Below, piece after piece: positions 54,875 through 63,904 of a stretch of 64,000 bases of DNA (the first letter of the stretch is position 1; each line of letters opens with the position of its first letter). A program made the position numbers and the translations under genes. The stretch lies in assembly GCF_026342735.1 (NCBI RefSeq), contig NZ_JAPEMM010000001.1, forward strand, positions 2,790,001 through 2,854,000. Reading direction: 5' to 3'. The notes under the pieces were generated by a model. That model was not told the DNA's origin, searched no databases, and saw only the letters and a program-made list of their open reading frames with translations. The stretch comes from Streptomyces sp. NBC_00193. GTDB taxonomy: Bacteria > Actinomycetota > Actinomycetes > Streptomycetales > Streptomycetaceae.

Positions 54875-56148
54875 TTGGTGATCGGCTCCAGGATTTCCCG
54901 ACCGCCCAGGTAGGGCCGGAGCACCGGGGGAACCCGGACCGTGCCGTCGGCCTGCTGGTGGTTCTCCAGGATCGCGACGATCGTGCGCGGCACCGCGCAC
55001 AGCGTTCCGTTCAGGGTGGACAGCGGAGCGGTCTTCTTGCCGTCGCGGTAGCGGACCGACAGGCGGCGGGCCTGGAAGCCGTCACAGTTCGAGGCGGAGG
55101 TCAGCTCGCGGTACTTGCCCTGGGTGGGGATCCACGCCTCGCAGTCGAACTTGCGGGAGGCGGAGGCACCCAGGTCGCCGGTGGCGACGTCGATCACCTG
55201 GAAGGGCAGCTCCAGGCTGGTCAGCCACTGCTTCTCCCAGTCCAGGAGCCGCTGGTGCTCGGCCTCGGCCTCCTCCGGCGCGACGTACGAGAACATCTCG
55301 ACCTTGTCGAACTGGTGGACGCGGAAGATGCCGCGGGTGTCCTTGCCGTACGTCCCGGCCTCACGGCGGAAGCACGGGGAGAAGCCGGCGTAGCGCAGCG
55401 GCAGCTTGTCCGCGTCGATGATCTCGTCCATGTGGTACGCGGCGAGCGGGACCTCGGAGGTGCCGACCAGATAGAGGTCGTCGCCCTCCAGGTGGTACAC
55501 GTTCTCCGCGGCCTGGCCGAGGAAGCCGGTGCCCTCCATGGCGCGCGGGCGGACCAGCGCGGGGGTGAGCATCGGGGTGAAGCCGGCCTCGGTGGCCTGC
55601 GCGATGGCCGCGTTGACGAGGGCGAGCTCCAGCAGGGCGCCGACACCGGTGAGGTAGTAGAAGCGCGAGCCGGAGACCTTGGCGCCGCGCTCGACGTCGA
55701 TGGCCCCCAGGGACTCGCCGAGCTCCAGGTGGTCCTTGGGCTCGAAGCCCTCGGCGCCGAAGTCGCGGATGGTGCCGTGCGTCTCGAGGACGACGAAGTC
55801 CTCCTCGCCGCCGACGGGCACGTCGGCGTGGACGATGTTGCCGAGCCGCAGGAGCAGCTGCTTGGCGGCTTCGTCCGCCTCGTTCTGCTCGGCCTCGGCG
55901 GCCTTCACGTCCTGCTTGAGCTGATCGGCCTTCTTCAGCAGCTCGGCCCGCTCCTCCGGAGAGGCCTTGGGGATGAGCTTGCCGAGCGACTTCTGCTCGT
56001 TGCGGAGTTCGTCGAATCGCATGCCGGAGGACCTGCGGCGCTCGTCGGCGGAGAGCAGTGCGTCGACGAGGGCGACGTCCTCTCCACGGGCGCGCTGCGA
56101 GGCGCGGACACGGTCAGGGTCTTCACGGAGCAGCCGGAGGTCAATCAC
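54871..56148 (-). CDS. serS: seryl-tRNA synthetase
   Basis: 425-residue class II synthetase that charges tRNA-Ser (and tRNA-Sec where present). The N-terminal arm is a coiled coil ([20 protein letters not shown] ... [20 protein letters not shown]) that grips the long variable arm of the tRNA. The catalytic core has [15 protein letters not shown], motif 2 [20 protein letters not shown], and motif 3 near [20 protein letters not shown]. Length and order are standard. ATG at 56148. Its upstream gap carries DnaA boxes. Confidence 0.97.
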   Translation of the reverse strand: MIDLRLLREDPDRVRASQRARGEDVALVDALLSADERRRSSGMRFDELRNEQKSLGKLIPKASPEERAELLKKADQLKQDVKAAEAEQNEADEAAKQLLLRLGNIVHADVPVGGEEDFVVLETHGTIRDFGAEGFEPKDHLELGESLGAIDVERGAKVSGSRFYYLTGVGALLELALVNAAIAQATEAGFTPMLTPALVRPRAMEGTGFLGQAAENVYHLEGDDLYLVGTSEVPLAAYHMDEIIDADKLPLRYAGFSPCFRREAGTYGKDTRGIFRVHQFDKVEMFSYVAPEEAEAEHQRLLDWEKQWLTSLELPFQVIDVATGDLGASASRKFDCEAWIPTQGKYRELTSASNCDGFQARRLSVRYRDGKKTAPLSTLNGTLCAVPRTIVAILENHQQADGTVRVPPVLRPYLGGREILEPITK

Positions 56149-56674
56149 CCCTCCAGGCTACCGGGCCGGGCTTCCGGGGGACGCACCGATATCACGCTGC
56201 GTGTCGCTTTGTCCTAATTGCCGCGAATGGAAAACTTCCGGCGGGAGGCTGGAAGCCAACCTCCCGTGGAGGCCGATAAAACCGGCCTCATTCCCCGAAA
56301 AGGGGCAGAGCTGCAGTGATCGGGCAGCCCCTGAGCAGGAGGAAGGGGCTTCCTTGTCCACAGGAATTCCCCAGGCAACCGGCTTATCCACAGGCTGTGT
56401 GCCGGATCTGTGGACACAGGAATAGATCAATCTCAACTGTGGAGCGAGCGAGCCCAATCAGGGTTCAAACCACCCTCACACACTCATTCGGGTGGGAATG
56501 ACTCGCCCCAAAGAGTTGATCGGTGATACAGGGGTGACGCCGTTCACCTTCCGCTCGTCAGCGCGAAACCTGCGCCACCCGACCGATTTGTCGACCTTGT
56601 CGTGCTGCTCTGTCGACTTGTCCCCAGGTTCACATCGATCCCTGTGGATAACTCTGTGGACAGTGGACGGAGCG
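56149..56674. other. 526-bp intergenic region with DnaA-box cluster
   Basis: A gap between the serS start and the pheA stop, without a credible gene. DnaA boxes: TTGTCCACA (56354-56362), TTATCCACA (56384-56392) and TGTGGATAA (56643-56651) are perfect. TGTGGACAC (56409-56417), TTGTCCCCA (56618-56626) and TGTGGACAG (56655-56663) each have one mismatch. That is six boxes within 310 bp, in sequence more AT-rich than the neighbours. The serS promoter should also be here. Confidence 0.75.
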
Positions 56675-57610
56675 TCAGGGGCGCCCGTCGAGGCAACGCG
56701 TCAGCCAGTCCGAGGCCGCGGTGAAGTCGCCGTCGGAGGTGCCGGCCCGGGCGGCCTGGACGTCACCCTGTGCGACACCGGCGCGCGGGTAGGAGCCGAG
56801 GAACCGGATCTGGGGGCAGGTGCGCTTGAGACCCATGAGGGCCTCCCCGACCCGGCGGTCGGAGATGTGGCCCTCGGCGTCGACGGCGAAGCAGTAGTTG
56901 CCGATCCCCGCACCCGTCGGCCGGGACTGGATCAGCATCAGGTTCACCCCGCGGACGGCGAACTCCTGGAGCAGCTCCAGCAGCGCACCGGGGCGGTCGT
57001 CGCCCATCCACAGCACCACGGAGGTCTTGTCGGCGCCGGTCGGCGCGGCCGGGCGGGCGGGACGCCCGACGAGCACGAAGCGGGTCTCCGCGTTCTGCGC
57101 GTCGTGGATCTCGGTGACCAGCGGGACCAGCCCGTAGGTGGCGGCCGCGAACTCCCCCGCGAAGGCGGCGTCGAAGCGGCCCTCCTGGACCAGCCGGGCA
57201 CCGTCGGCATTGGACGCCGCCGACTCCCACAGGGCGTCGGGCAGGTTCGACCGCAGCCAGTTGCGCACCTGCGGCTGGGCGACCGGGTGCCCGGTGACGG
57301 TCTTGACGTCGGACAGCTTGGTCCCGGGCCGCACCAGCAGCGCGAACGCGATCGGGAGCAGCACCTCGCGGTAGATCATCAGCGGAACGCCGCCGGCCAG
57401 CTCGTCCAGGGTCGAGGTGACCCCGCCCTCCACCGAGTTCTCGATCGGGACCAGGGCCGCCGCGGCCTCACCGTTGCGCACGGCGTCCAGGGCTGCCGGG
57501 ACCGAAACCATCGGGACGAGCTCCCGGGTCGCGGCTTCGGGGAGGGTGCGAAGGGCGGCTTCGGTGAACGTGCCTTCGGGACCGAGATAGGTGAAGCGGG
57601 TGGCCGACAT
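56675..57610 (-). CDS. pheA: prephenate dehydratase
   Basis: 311-residue monofunctional enzyme converting prephenate to phenylpyruvate for phenylalanine. The PDT domain starts YLGPEGTFTEAAL and includes VPIENSVEGGVTSTLDEL and the catalytic Thr in the ETRFVLVG (TRF) motif. A C-terminal ACT domain (GALLELLQEFAVRGVNLMLI, QSRPTGAGIGNYCFAVD) gives feedback inhibition by phenylalanine. No chorismate mutase domain is fused. ATG at 57610. It lies 42 bp downstream of dtpA on the same strand. Confidence 0.96.
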   Translation of the reverse strand: MSATRFTYLGPEGTFTEAALRTLPEAATRELVPMVSVPAALDAVRNGEAAAALVPIENSVEGGVTSTLDELAGGVPLMIYREVLLPIAFALLVRPGTKLSDVKTVTGHPVAQPQVRNWLRSNLPDALWESAASNADGARLVQEGRFDAAFAGEFAAATYGLVPLVTEIHDAQNAETRFVLVGRPARPAAPTGADKTSVVLWMGDDRPGALLELLQEFAVRGVNLMLIQSRPTGAGIGNYCFAVDAEGHISDRRVGEALMGLKRTCPQIRFLGSYPRAGVAQGDVQAARAGTSDGDFTAASDWLTRCLDGRP

Positions 57611-57652
57611 GCGATCAGCCTAATGCCGGGGCCCGGACGCGACCTGGGCTGT

Positions 57653-58960
57653 TCACCCTTCGAGCAGCCGTTGCCCCACGTACTCCCCGGCGCGTGCCCC
57701 GGGCGGCACCGCGTACAGGCCGCTCGACTCGTGCCGGATGAATTCCGACAGGGCGTCGCCGCGGTCGAGCTTGCGCTGGACGGGGACGAAACCGCGGGAC
57801 GGGTCGGCCTGCCAGCAGATGAAGAGGAGCCCGGCGTCGGGGGTTCCGTCGGCGGCGATCCCGTCGTGGAAGGAGAAGGGGCGCCGGAGCATGGCCGCTC
57901 CGCCGTTCTGCGCGGGTGCGGAGATCCGGGCGTGCGCATTGGCGGGGATGACCGGCTTTCCGTCGGCGCCGATCTTGTCGAGGGCCGGGGCGGTGGTCTC
58001 GTCGCCTCCGGTCAGTGGGGCGCCGGTGGCCTTCGTACGCCCGATGACCTGCTCCTGCTGGGTCAGCGACTGCTGGTCCCAGTGGTCGAGGAGCATGCGG
58101 ATACGGCGTACGACGGCGTACGAACCCCCGACCATCCAGGCGTGCTCCGGGGGCACGGTGCCCTGGACGAAGATCCGCCGGTCGAAGTCGGCTTCGGTGG
58201 GCTTCGGATTGTTGGTGCCGTCGACCTGGCCCATGAGGTTGCGCGCCGTCATGGGGGAGGCGGTGGCTCCGGGAGAGCGGTTGAAGCCGTTCATCTGCCA
58301 GCGCGGCCGGGCCGCCTCTCCGGCGTCCTTCTGCAGCGCGCGCAGGGCGTGGAAGGCGACCAGCGCGTCGTCCGAGCCGATCTGGACCCACAGGTCGCCG
58401 TTGCTGCGCTGCGCGTCGAGGCTGTCGGAGGAGAAGGCCGGGAGCGGGTCGAGGGCGGCGGGACGGCGCGCGGTGAGTCCGGTGCGCTCGAAGAAGGAGT
58501 GGCCGAAGCCGAAGGTCACCGTGAGGGAGGAGGGGCCGGAACCGAGGGCGATGCCGGTGTCGGCGACGGGTGCGGTCTCGCCCGCCGTCAGCCGCCGCGC
58601 GGTCTCGGACCAGCGCCGCATCAGGGCGGCCGCCTCGGTACGTCCGGCACCGGGCGCCAGGTCGAAGGCGAGCACGTGCCCCTTGGCCTGGAGCGGCGTG
58701 GTGATGCCGGCCTGGTGATCCCCGTGGAAGTCGACCCGGGTGGCACCGAGGCTGCCGGGAGCGCCGCCGGAGCCCGACGCCGCGGACCCGGACACCTCGG
58801 ACTGTACGAGGGCCCCGCCGGCGGCGCCGAGCGCGAGCCCGGCCGCGCCCGCGGCGCCGACCGTGCCCAGCAGGCGGCGCCGGGAGATCTCGATGCCGGG
58901 GAGCCCGGTGCTGCTCTCGCTGTTGGCGGTGCTTTCGATGGGGTCGCTGTTCTGGGTCAC
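57653..58960 (-). CDS. dtpA: Tat-exported DyP-type peroxidase DtpA
   Basis: 435 residues. A twin-arginine signal ISRRRLLGTVGAAGAAGLAL lies near residue 25-50. The DyP fold carries the distal Asp in MGQVDGTNNPKP (GxxDG motif), the distal Arg in AVVRRIRMLLDHW, and a proximal haem His in RRPFSFHDGIAAD. In S. lividans DtpA is an extracytoplasmic haem peroxidase required, with EcuC and Sco, for maturation of the copper oxidase GlxA and for morphological development. GTG at 58960 lies 5 bp past the CopC-CopD stop. Part of the copper operon. Confidence 0.93.
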   Translation of the reverse strand: MTQNSDPIESTANSESSTGLPGIEISRRRLLGTVGAAGAAGLALGAAGGALVQSEVSGSAASGSGGAPGSLGATRVDFHGDHQAGITTPLQAKGHVLAFDLAPGAGRTEAAALMRRWSETARRLTAGETAPVADTGIALGSGPSSLTVTFGFGHSFFERTGLTARRPAALDPLPAFSSDSLDAQRSNGDLWVQIGSDDALVAFHALRALQKDAGEAARPRWQMNGFNRSPGATASPMTARNLMGQVDGTNNPKPTEADFDRRIFVQGTVPPEHAWMVGGSYAVVRRIRMLLDHWDQQSLTQQEQVIGRTKATGAPLTGGDETTAPALDKIGADGKPVIPANAHARISAPAQNGGAAMLRRPFSFHDGIAADGTPDAGLLFICWQADPSRGFVPVQRKLDRGDALSEFIRHESSGLYAVPPGARAGEYVGQRLLEG

Positions 58961-58965
58961 GCTGG

Positions 58966-60960
58966 TCAGCCGATCTTCACGTTCTTCTGGACGGTCGTCT
59001 GGTCGATGTCGGAGGTGCGGACGGTCACGTCGATCCGCCAGTCGCCGGTCAGCGGAAGCTGGACGCCCGATGCGGTCCAGTGCCCGGGTGCGGCGCGCTC
59101 GGGCAGGACCGGAAGGGGACCGATCTCCTTGGCTTCCAAGGTGAACGACACCTTGAGCTCGGGTAGGTCGAGCGGCTTGCCGTCGGGGGTCTCGGCCCAC
59201 ACGTGGAGCGTGTTCGCGCCGACGCGGCCCGGGTCCAGCTGGAGCCGGACCGAGCCCTTGCCGTTCTGACCGCCGGTGTCGAAGGGCAGCGTGACCTTGA
59301 CCGCGCGGTCGGGAACGGCCGTGGCGGTGGACCCGCGGCCGGCCTCCAGCTCCGCGGCACGGCCGGGTTCGGTGCTGGTGAGGATGGTGGTGACGGCCAG
59401 CAGGACCACGGCGACACCGGCCTCGGCGAGGACGGACCGTCGCAGGCCCGCGCGGTCCGGGTCGGCGTCACGCGCCTGCTTCTCCCGCGCGGTCCGCCGG
59501 GCGGCGCTCTGGCGCGCGAGCTGCGCGGCACGCCGGGGGTCGGACGTGCCGGCGTCGGGGACGGCGTCGGCGGCCGGGGTGACGGCGACGGGCGATGTTT
59601 CACGTGAAACATCGGCGCCCGCCAGCCGAGAGGTCCACTTCCGGGAGGTGTAGGCGATGGCCACGATGACGGCGACGAGGCCGATCTTGAGGAGCAGCAG
59701 CCGGCCGTAGTTGGTCCCGGTCAGCGCGGACCAGCTGCCCACCTGGCGCCAGGCCTGGTAGGTACCGGTGCAGGCCAGGACGACGACGCTGGTGAAGGCG
59801 ACGGTGGAGAAGCGCCGGATGGCCGTGCGCTCGATCCCGGGGACCTTGTGGAGCGCGACGAGCAGCGCGGTGAGTCCGCCGAGCCACACGGCGACGGCCA
59901 GCAGGTGAAGGATGTCGACGGGCATGGCGAGGGCGGGCTGGATGCCGGTGGAGGCGTGCTCGGACAGCGCCCAGGTGGCGGCGATACCGGCCGCGACGAC
60001 GGTCCCGCCGATGCCGAGCCCGAAGACGAGGTCGCTCTCCCCCTTGGCGTCCTCTTCGGAGGCATTGGAGGCGTCCGAGGCATCGGAGCCCCCGGAGGTG
60101 TCCGGACCGCCCGAACCGCCCGAGCCGTCCGACGTGTGGCGCCGGGCGTAGGAGCCGAACAGCACGGTGATGAACAGTGCGGCGGCGCCGAGGAGGAGCA
60201 GCCGCGAGACGAGCGAGGCACCGGACTTGGTCTCCAGGACGGCCTTCAGCCCGGCCAGGTCGAAGGCGTCGGCGAAGTTCCCCGACCCGGTGTACGGGTT
60301 GCGGAGCAGCAGCATCACCAGGGTGGCCACGGTGAGCGCGACCCAGGCCCGTACGACCAGCTTCTGCATCGGCCGCTGCGCGGCGCCCCGGCGCCAGCAC
60401 AGGAGGATGAAGGCGGCGGTGCCGACGAGCACGGCGAACCCGGCGTAGGCCACGTAGCGCGCGATGCCGTAGGCGACGGCGACGGGCCCGTCGCCCGCCG
60501 TCCGCGAGGGCAGTGAGACGGCGGTCTCGGAGGGGGCTCCGATGGAGAAGGTGAAGGCGCCGGAGACCGGATGGCTGTCCGCGGATATGGCCTGCCAGGC
60601 GACGGTGTAGGTGCCGTCCGGCTGTCCCGGGCGCAGGGTGGTGCCGTAGCGGATGATGCTCCCGCTGCAGAGGTCGCGCAGTTCACCGGTGTCGACGCGC
60701 TTGCCCTGGGGGTCCAGGACGCGGATGGAGTCGCCGTTCATGGCGACCCCCTCCGAGAAGGAGAGCGTGATCTGGGCGGGCGCCGTGGCGACCACCGCCC
60801 CGTCCGAGGGGTCGCTCGCGGTCAGCGCGGCGTGTGCCGAGGCCGGCGCGGCAGCGGCGAAGAAGGCTGCCAGCAGTGCGGCGAGGACCAGCGTGAGCCG
60901 CGGCAGGAGTGCCGTGGCACGGACGCGGGCCGTGGATGGGGGCGGGGCGGTGGCCGTCAT
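58966..60960 (-). CDS. fused CopC-CopD copper-resistance membrane protein
   Basis: 664 residues. The signal peptide ends ASA, then the CopC domain starts with His (HAALTASDPSDGAVV) and has a second His in SADSHPVSGAFTF. About eight transmembrane helices of the CopD/YcnJ type follow, with a Ser/Asp/Gly-rich loop (HTSDGSGGSGGPDTSGG). A cytoplasmic basic segment and an extracytoplasmic C-terminal beta domain (LHVWAETPDGKPLDLPELK) complete it. It imports or handles copper at the membrane. A parS site (59596-59611) lies inside the coding sequence and encodes the stretch DVSRETS. Overlaps no neighbour; EcuC is 22 bp upstream. Confidence 0.93.
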   Translation of the reverse strand: MTATAPPPSTARVRATALLPRLTLVLAALLAAFFAAAAPASAHAALTASDPSDGAVVATAPAQITLSFSEGVAMNGDSIRVLDPQGKRVDTGELRDLCSGSIIRYGTTLRPGQPDGTYTVAWQAISADSHPVSGAFTFSIGAPSETAVSLPSRTAGDGPVAVAYGIARYVAYAGFAVLVGTAAFILLCWRRGAAQRPMQKLVVRAWVALTVATLVMLLLRNPYTGSGNFADAFDLAGLKAVLETKSGASLVSRLLLLGAAALFITVLFGSYARRHTSDGSGGSGGPDTSGGSDASDASNASEEDAKGESDLVFGLGIGGTVVAAGIAATWALSEHASTGIQPALAMPVDILHLLAVAVWLGGLTALLVALHKVPGIERTAIRRFSTVAFTSVVVLACTGTYQAWRQVGSWSALTGTNYGRLLLLKIGLVAVIVAIAYTSRKWTSRLAGADVSRETSPVAVTPAADAVPDAGTSDPRRAAQLARQSAARRTAREKQARDADPDRAGLRRSVLAEAGVAVVLLAVTTILTSTEPGRAAELEAGRGSTATAVPDRAVKVTLPFDTGGQNGKGSVRLQLDPGRVGANTLHVWAETPDGKPLDLPELKVSFTLEAKEIGPLPVLPERAAPGHWTASGVQLPLTGDWRIDVTVRTSDIDQTTVQKNVKIG
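59596..59611. other. parS: parS site 8, inside the CopC-CopD coding sequence
   Basis: Perfect TGTTTCACGTGAAACA within a coding region; with its flanks it reads CGATG...CATCG as the intergenic sites do. Translated on the minus strand it gives VSRET, in a non-helical loop of the membrane protein. Confidence 0.95.
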
Positions 60961-60982
60961 GGCGTGTCAGTCCCTCGGTCCG

Positions 60983-61480
60983 TCAGTGGGCGGTGCCGTC
61001 AGTGGATGTCGGAGCCTTGTACGTCCGCTCCTTGACGTCCAGCTCGACCTTGACCGGGCCGGACTTCTCGAAGCGCAGTTCGACGGTGACCTTGTCGCCG
61101 ACCTTGGGGGTGTTCTTGAGCCCCATGAACATGACGTGGCTGCCGCCGCGCTCCAGCTTCAGCTCTCCGTTCGCGGGCACGTCCATGGACTGCACCTGCT
61201 GCATCTTCTGATCCTTGGTCTCGTGGATCTGCAGGTCGTCGGAGAGCGTGCTCGTGGCGCCGGTCAGCTTGTCGGCCGTCTTGGAGTCGTTCTTGATGAC
61301 CATGAACGCGCCGGCCATCTGGTCGTTCACGGGCTGCGGCATGTAGCCGCCGCTGACCGTCAGCTTCGGTGCGTCACCGGAAGCGGACGCGGACCCGGAG
61401 TCCGAGGAGCAGCCGGATATGGCGAGCGCGGCCGTCAGGGAGAGGGCGGCTGCGAGGGTGCGGGTGGTGCGGGCGTTCAC
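60983..61480 (-). CDS. ecuC: extracytoplasmic copper chaperone PCu(A)C, EcuC
   Basis: 165 residues: a signal with lipobox LAISGC (lipid-modified Cys around residue 23), then a PCu(A)C cupredoxin-like domain with the copper-binding His/Met set (IHETKDQKMQQVQSMDVP, GSHVMFMGLK). EcuC binds Cu(I) outside the membrane and passes it towards Sco in S. lividans. GTG at 61480 overlaps the sco stop as GTGA. Member of the copper operon. Confidence 0.93.
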   Translation of the reverse strand: MNARTTRTLAAALSLTAALAISGCSSDSGSASASGDAPKLTVSGGYMPQPVNDQMAGAFMVIKNDSKTADKLTGATSTLSDDLQIHETKDQKMQQVQSMDVPANGELKLERGGSHVMFMGLKNTPKVGDKVTVELRFEKSGPVKVELDVKERTYKAPTSTDGTAH

Positions 61481-62130
61481 GGGTTCTCTCCCTTGACGAT
61501 CTTCGGCAGGTCCTTGGTGTAGTCATCGACGGTGGTGCTCTCGCCGTAGAGGAGGTATCCCTCGTCGGTCTTGGGCGAGAAGGCGATGACCTGGGCACCG
61601 TGCATGGAGACGACGTTGCCGTTGGCGTCCTTGGTGGGAGCCTCGATACCGATGCCGAGCGTGCGTGCGGCGGCCTGGATGGTGGCGAAGTCCCCGGTCA
61701 GCCCGGTGAAGGCCGGGTCCAGGCCCTTGAGCCACGCGCCGAGGGACTCGGGAGTGTCCCGTTCCGGGTCGGTGGTGATGAAGACGATCTGGAGCTTGTC
61801 CTGGTCGGCCTTGGGGAGTGCCTTCTTGGCGACGGCGATGTTGCTCATCGTCAGGGGGCACACGTCGGGGCAGTGGGTGTAGCCGAAGTAGATGAGCGTC
61901 GGCTTGCCCTTGGTCTGCTCGCGCAGGTTCCACTGCTTGCCGGTGGTGTCCGTGAGGACGACGTCCGGCTTGTCGAAGGGGCGGTCGAGCACGGTGGCGG
62001 ACCCGGCTTTCGCCTGGTTCTCGCTGATCTGGGTGACCTGGCCGTTCTTGGCCGGTTCACCACCGCAGGCGGTGAGGGTGAGGGCGGCCGCCGCCACGAG
62101 GGCGGCGAGCGTCACACGTGTGGTGCGCAT
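61477..62130 (-). CDS. sco: Sco-family copper chaperone
   Basis: 217-residue lipoprotein (lipobox LTACGG near residue 22) with a thioredoxin fold. The Cu-binding C-x3-C is in YFGYTHCPDVCPLTM and the distal His in NVVSMHGAQVIAF. Sco proteins deliver copper to the CuA site of cytochrome oxidase; in S. lividans this one instead serves GlxA-dependent development. ATG at 62130. Translationally coupled to ecuC. Confidence 0.94.
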   Translation of the reverse strand: MRTTRVTLAALVAAAALTLTACGGEPAKNGQVTQISENQAKAGSATVLDRPFDKPDVVLTDTTGKQWNLREQTKGKPTLIYFGYTHCPDVCPLTMSNIAVAKKALPKADQDKLQIVFITTDPERDTPESLGAWLKGLDPAFTGLTGDFATIQAAARTLGIGIEAPTKDANGNVVSMHGAQVIAFSPKTDEGYLLYGESTTVDDYTKDLPKIVKGENP

Positions 62131-62243
62131 GGGGAAGTCCCTGGGATCGGGGGTGGTACGGGTGGATCCGCGAGCCCGGCCGGCCCGGATGACCGGCCGG
62201 CTGCGCAGGATCGTCAGGTCGGGAAGGTTGGGAGGTCGGGCGG

Positions 62244-62978
62244 TCAGGAGGTGCGGCGGCGCGAGGCGACGCCGAAGGCCACGCCACCGAGTCCGATGAC
62301 GATGCCGGCGACGCCGAGGGCCCGCGCGGTCGTGTCGGATCCGCTCTTGGCGGCCGCTGTGTCGTGACCGTCCTGGCCGTCCTTGTGGGCGGAGTCGGAG
62401 TTCTTCGCCTCGTCCGCCGGCTTCTTGGCGGCGTCGTGGTGGTCGGCGCCGGCGGCGGTCAGCTTCAGGACGGGCGCCGGGGTCTGCGGTTCGGCGGCAC
62501 CTTCCTTCGGCTCTTCGATCCAGCGGACGACCTCGCCGTTGTCGTAGGTCTGGATCGCCTTGAAGACCATCTGGTCGGCGTTCTCGGGGAGCTTGCCGAC
62601 GGAGACCGGGAACTGCTGGAACTTGCCGGTCTCGATCTTGCCGCCGGTCCAGGTCACCTTGGTGACGACCTCGTTGACCTGCTTGCCGTGCACGGTGAGC
62701 GGCTTGTCGAGCTTGGTCTTCTCGACAGCGGACGTCCAGCCGGGGATGTCCTGCGGCATGACGGATGTGAGCGGCTGGTCCACGGGGAAGTTGACCTCGA
62801 GCTGCGTGGTCGCCGCGTTGTCGCGCTCGTTGGGGACCTTGAAGTTGAGCGTCGCGTAGCCGCCCTTGGCGGCCTCCCCGACGGGCTGCACGCTGACGTG
62901 GGCGAAGGCGGTACCGGAGAGGAGCAGGACGGAACCGGCGGCGAGGGCGGCGGCGAAGGAGACGCGAGAGGTCTTCAT
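62244..62978 (-). CDS. YcnI-family (DUF1775) copper-associated protein
   Basis: 244 residues: a signal peptide ending TAFA, the mature N-terminus beginning with His (HVSVQPVGEAAKGGYATLNF), a DUF1775 beta-sandwich (VPNERDNAATTQLEVNFP, IPGWTSAVEKTKLDKPL, WTGGKIETGKFQQFPVSVG), a Lys/Asp/His-rich linker and a C-terminal membrane anchor (GVAGIVIGLGGVAFGVASRR). YcnI binds Cu(II) through the N-terminal His in Bacillus. It is 113 bp upstream of sco. Confidence 0.9.
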   Translation of the reverse strand: MKTSRVSFAAALAAGSVLLLSGTAFAHVSVQPVGEAAKGGYATLNFKVPNERDNAATTQLEVNFPVDQPLTSVMPQDIPGWTSAVEKTKLDKPLTVHGKQVNEVVTKVTWTGGKIETGKFQQFPVSVGKLPENADQMVFKAIQTYDNGEVVRWIEEPKEGAAEPQTPAPVLKLTAAGADHHDAAKKPADEAKNSDSAHKDGQDGHDTAAAKSGSDTTARALGVAGIVIGLGGVAFGVASRRRTS

Positions 62979-63088
62979 GGCAGAAACACTCCACGGAAGC
63001 TGTGGTGACGGTTGCTCCGCGCGCGGCGCGCACGGAGTTCGCGGCACCGGTGCTCCCGTCGTGAGTCCCGGGGAGGAGAGGTGCCGCT

Positions 63089-63904
63089 TCAGGCTGCGAG
63101 GGCGAATGCCGCGGGCGGCCCGCGCCTGATCACCGTGTGCTGGAGTGCGTCCCGGCCCGTGGAGCGTGCGGGGCCGGTCCCGTCGCCCGCTGCCCGCGGG
63201 GTACGCGCGGGCAGGCCCGGAAGGCCCGCGCCGAGGGCTCGTACGTAGGCCAGCGCGGCACGCAGCGGGCGCACCGGTCCGGCTCCGGCGGAGAGCCTGG
63301 ACAGTTCGAGGAGGCGGAACAGCGCGGCGTCGCCGCGCCCGAGCAGCCAGCCCGCGGCGAGTGCGGCCAGCAGGTGACCGATCAGCATGGCCGGGCTGAG
63401 CAGCCCCACCAGTCCGTTGGCCGGTTCCACCAGGCCCTGCCCCATGTGGGCGTGGGCCAGGTGACCCTGCGCCTCGGCCTGAGCGGCCACGGCGTCCGGG
63501 TCCAGCCCGGCGCTCTCCACGATCCGCCGGGCTTCCGCCGGGTGGATCGGGACGGAGTTGCCCCCGCACACCAGTTGGGCGGCCAGCGCCGCGAGCGAGG
63601 TCTCCGAGGAGGTACTGCGGCCCGCCGAGGTGGTGTGCTGGCCGAGGCCGAACACGGTGTGCAGCGCGAGCTGTCCGCCCGCCAGTGCGGCGGCTATGCC
63701 GGGCAGTGAGCGGCGGCGTCCCGCGAGCGGGGCCGCCACGGCGAAGACGGCGAGGAAGCCGGCGCAGAGGGACCACCAGGGCACCGTCGCGCAGGAGGCC
63801 AGTGCGTGCCCGACCGCGGACAGCACGACACAGACCGCGGTGAACACCGCGGCCCGGATCAGCCTGAGGCCGGGTCCGGCCTGCGTCGCGTGGGGGGCAG
63901 TCAT
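63089..63904 (-). CDS. integral membrane protein at the head of the copper cluster, function unknown
   Basis: 271 residues with about five hydrophobic helices (AAVFTAVCVVLSAVGHALAS, WWSLCAGFLAVFAVAAPLAG, GIAAALAGGQLALHTVFGLG, LLSPAMLIGHLLAALAAGWL). The region between helices 3 and 4 is predicted extracytoplasmic and contains IHPAEARRIVESAGL and GHLAHAHMGQG with several His. I do not recognise a functional family. It is commonly placed with YcnI and copper genes. ATG at 63904; 110 bp before YcnI. Confidence 0.75.
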   Translation of the reverse strand: MTAPHATQAGPGLRLIRAAVFTAVCVVLSAVGHALASCATVPWWSLCAGFLAVFAVAAPLAGRRRSLPGIAAALAGGQLALHTVFGLGQHTTSAGRSTSSETSLAALAAQLVCGGNSVPIHPAEARRIVESAGLDPDAVAAQAEAQGHLAHAHMGQGLVEPANGLVGLLSPAMLIGHLLAALAAGWLLGRGDAALFRLLELSRLSAGAGPVRPLRAALAYVRALGAGLPGLPARTPRAAGDGTGPARSTGRDALQHTVIRRGPPAAFALAA

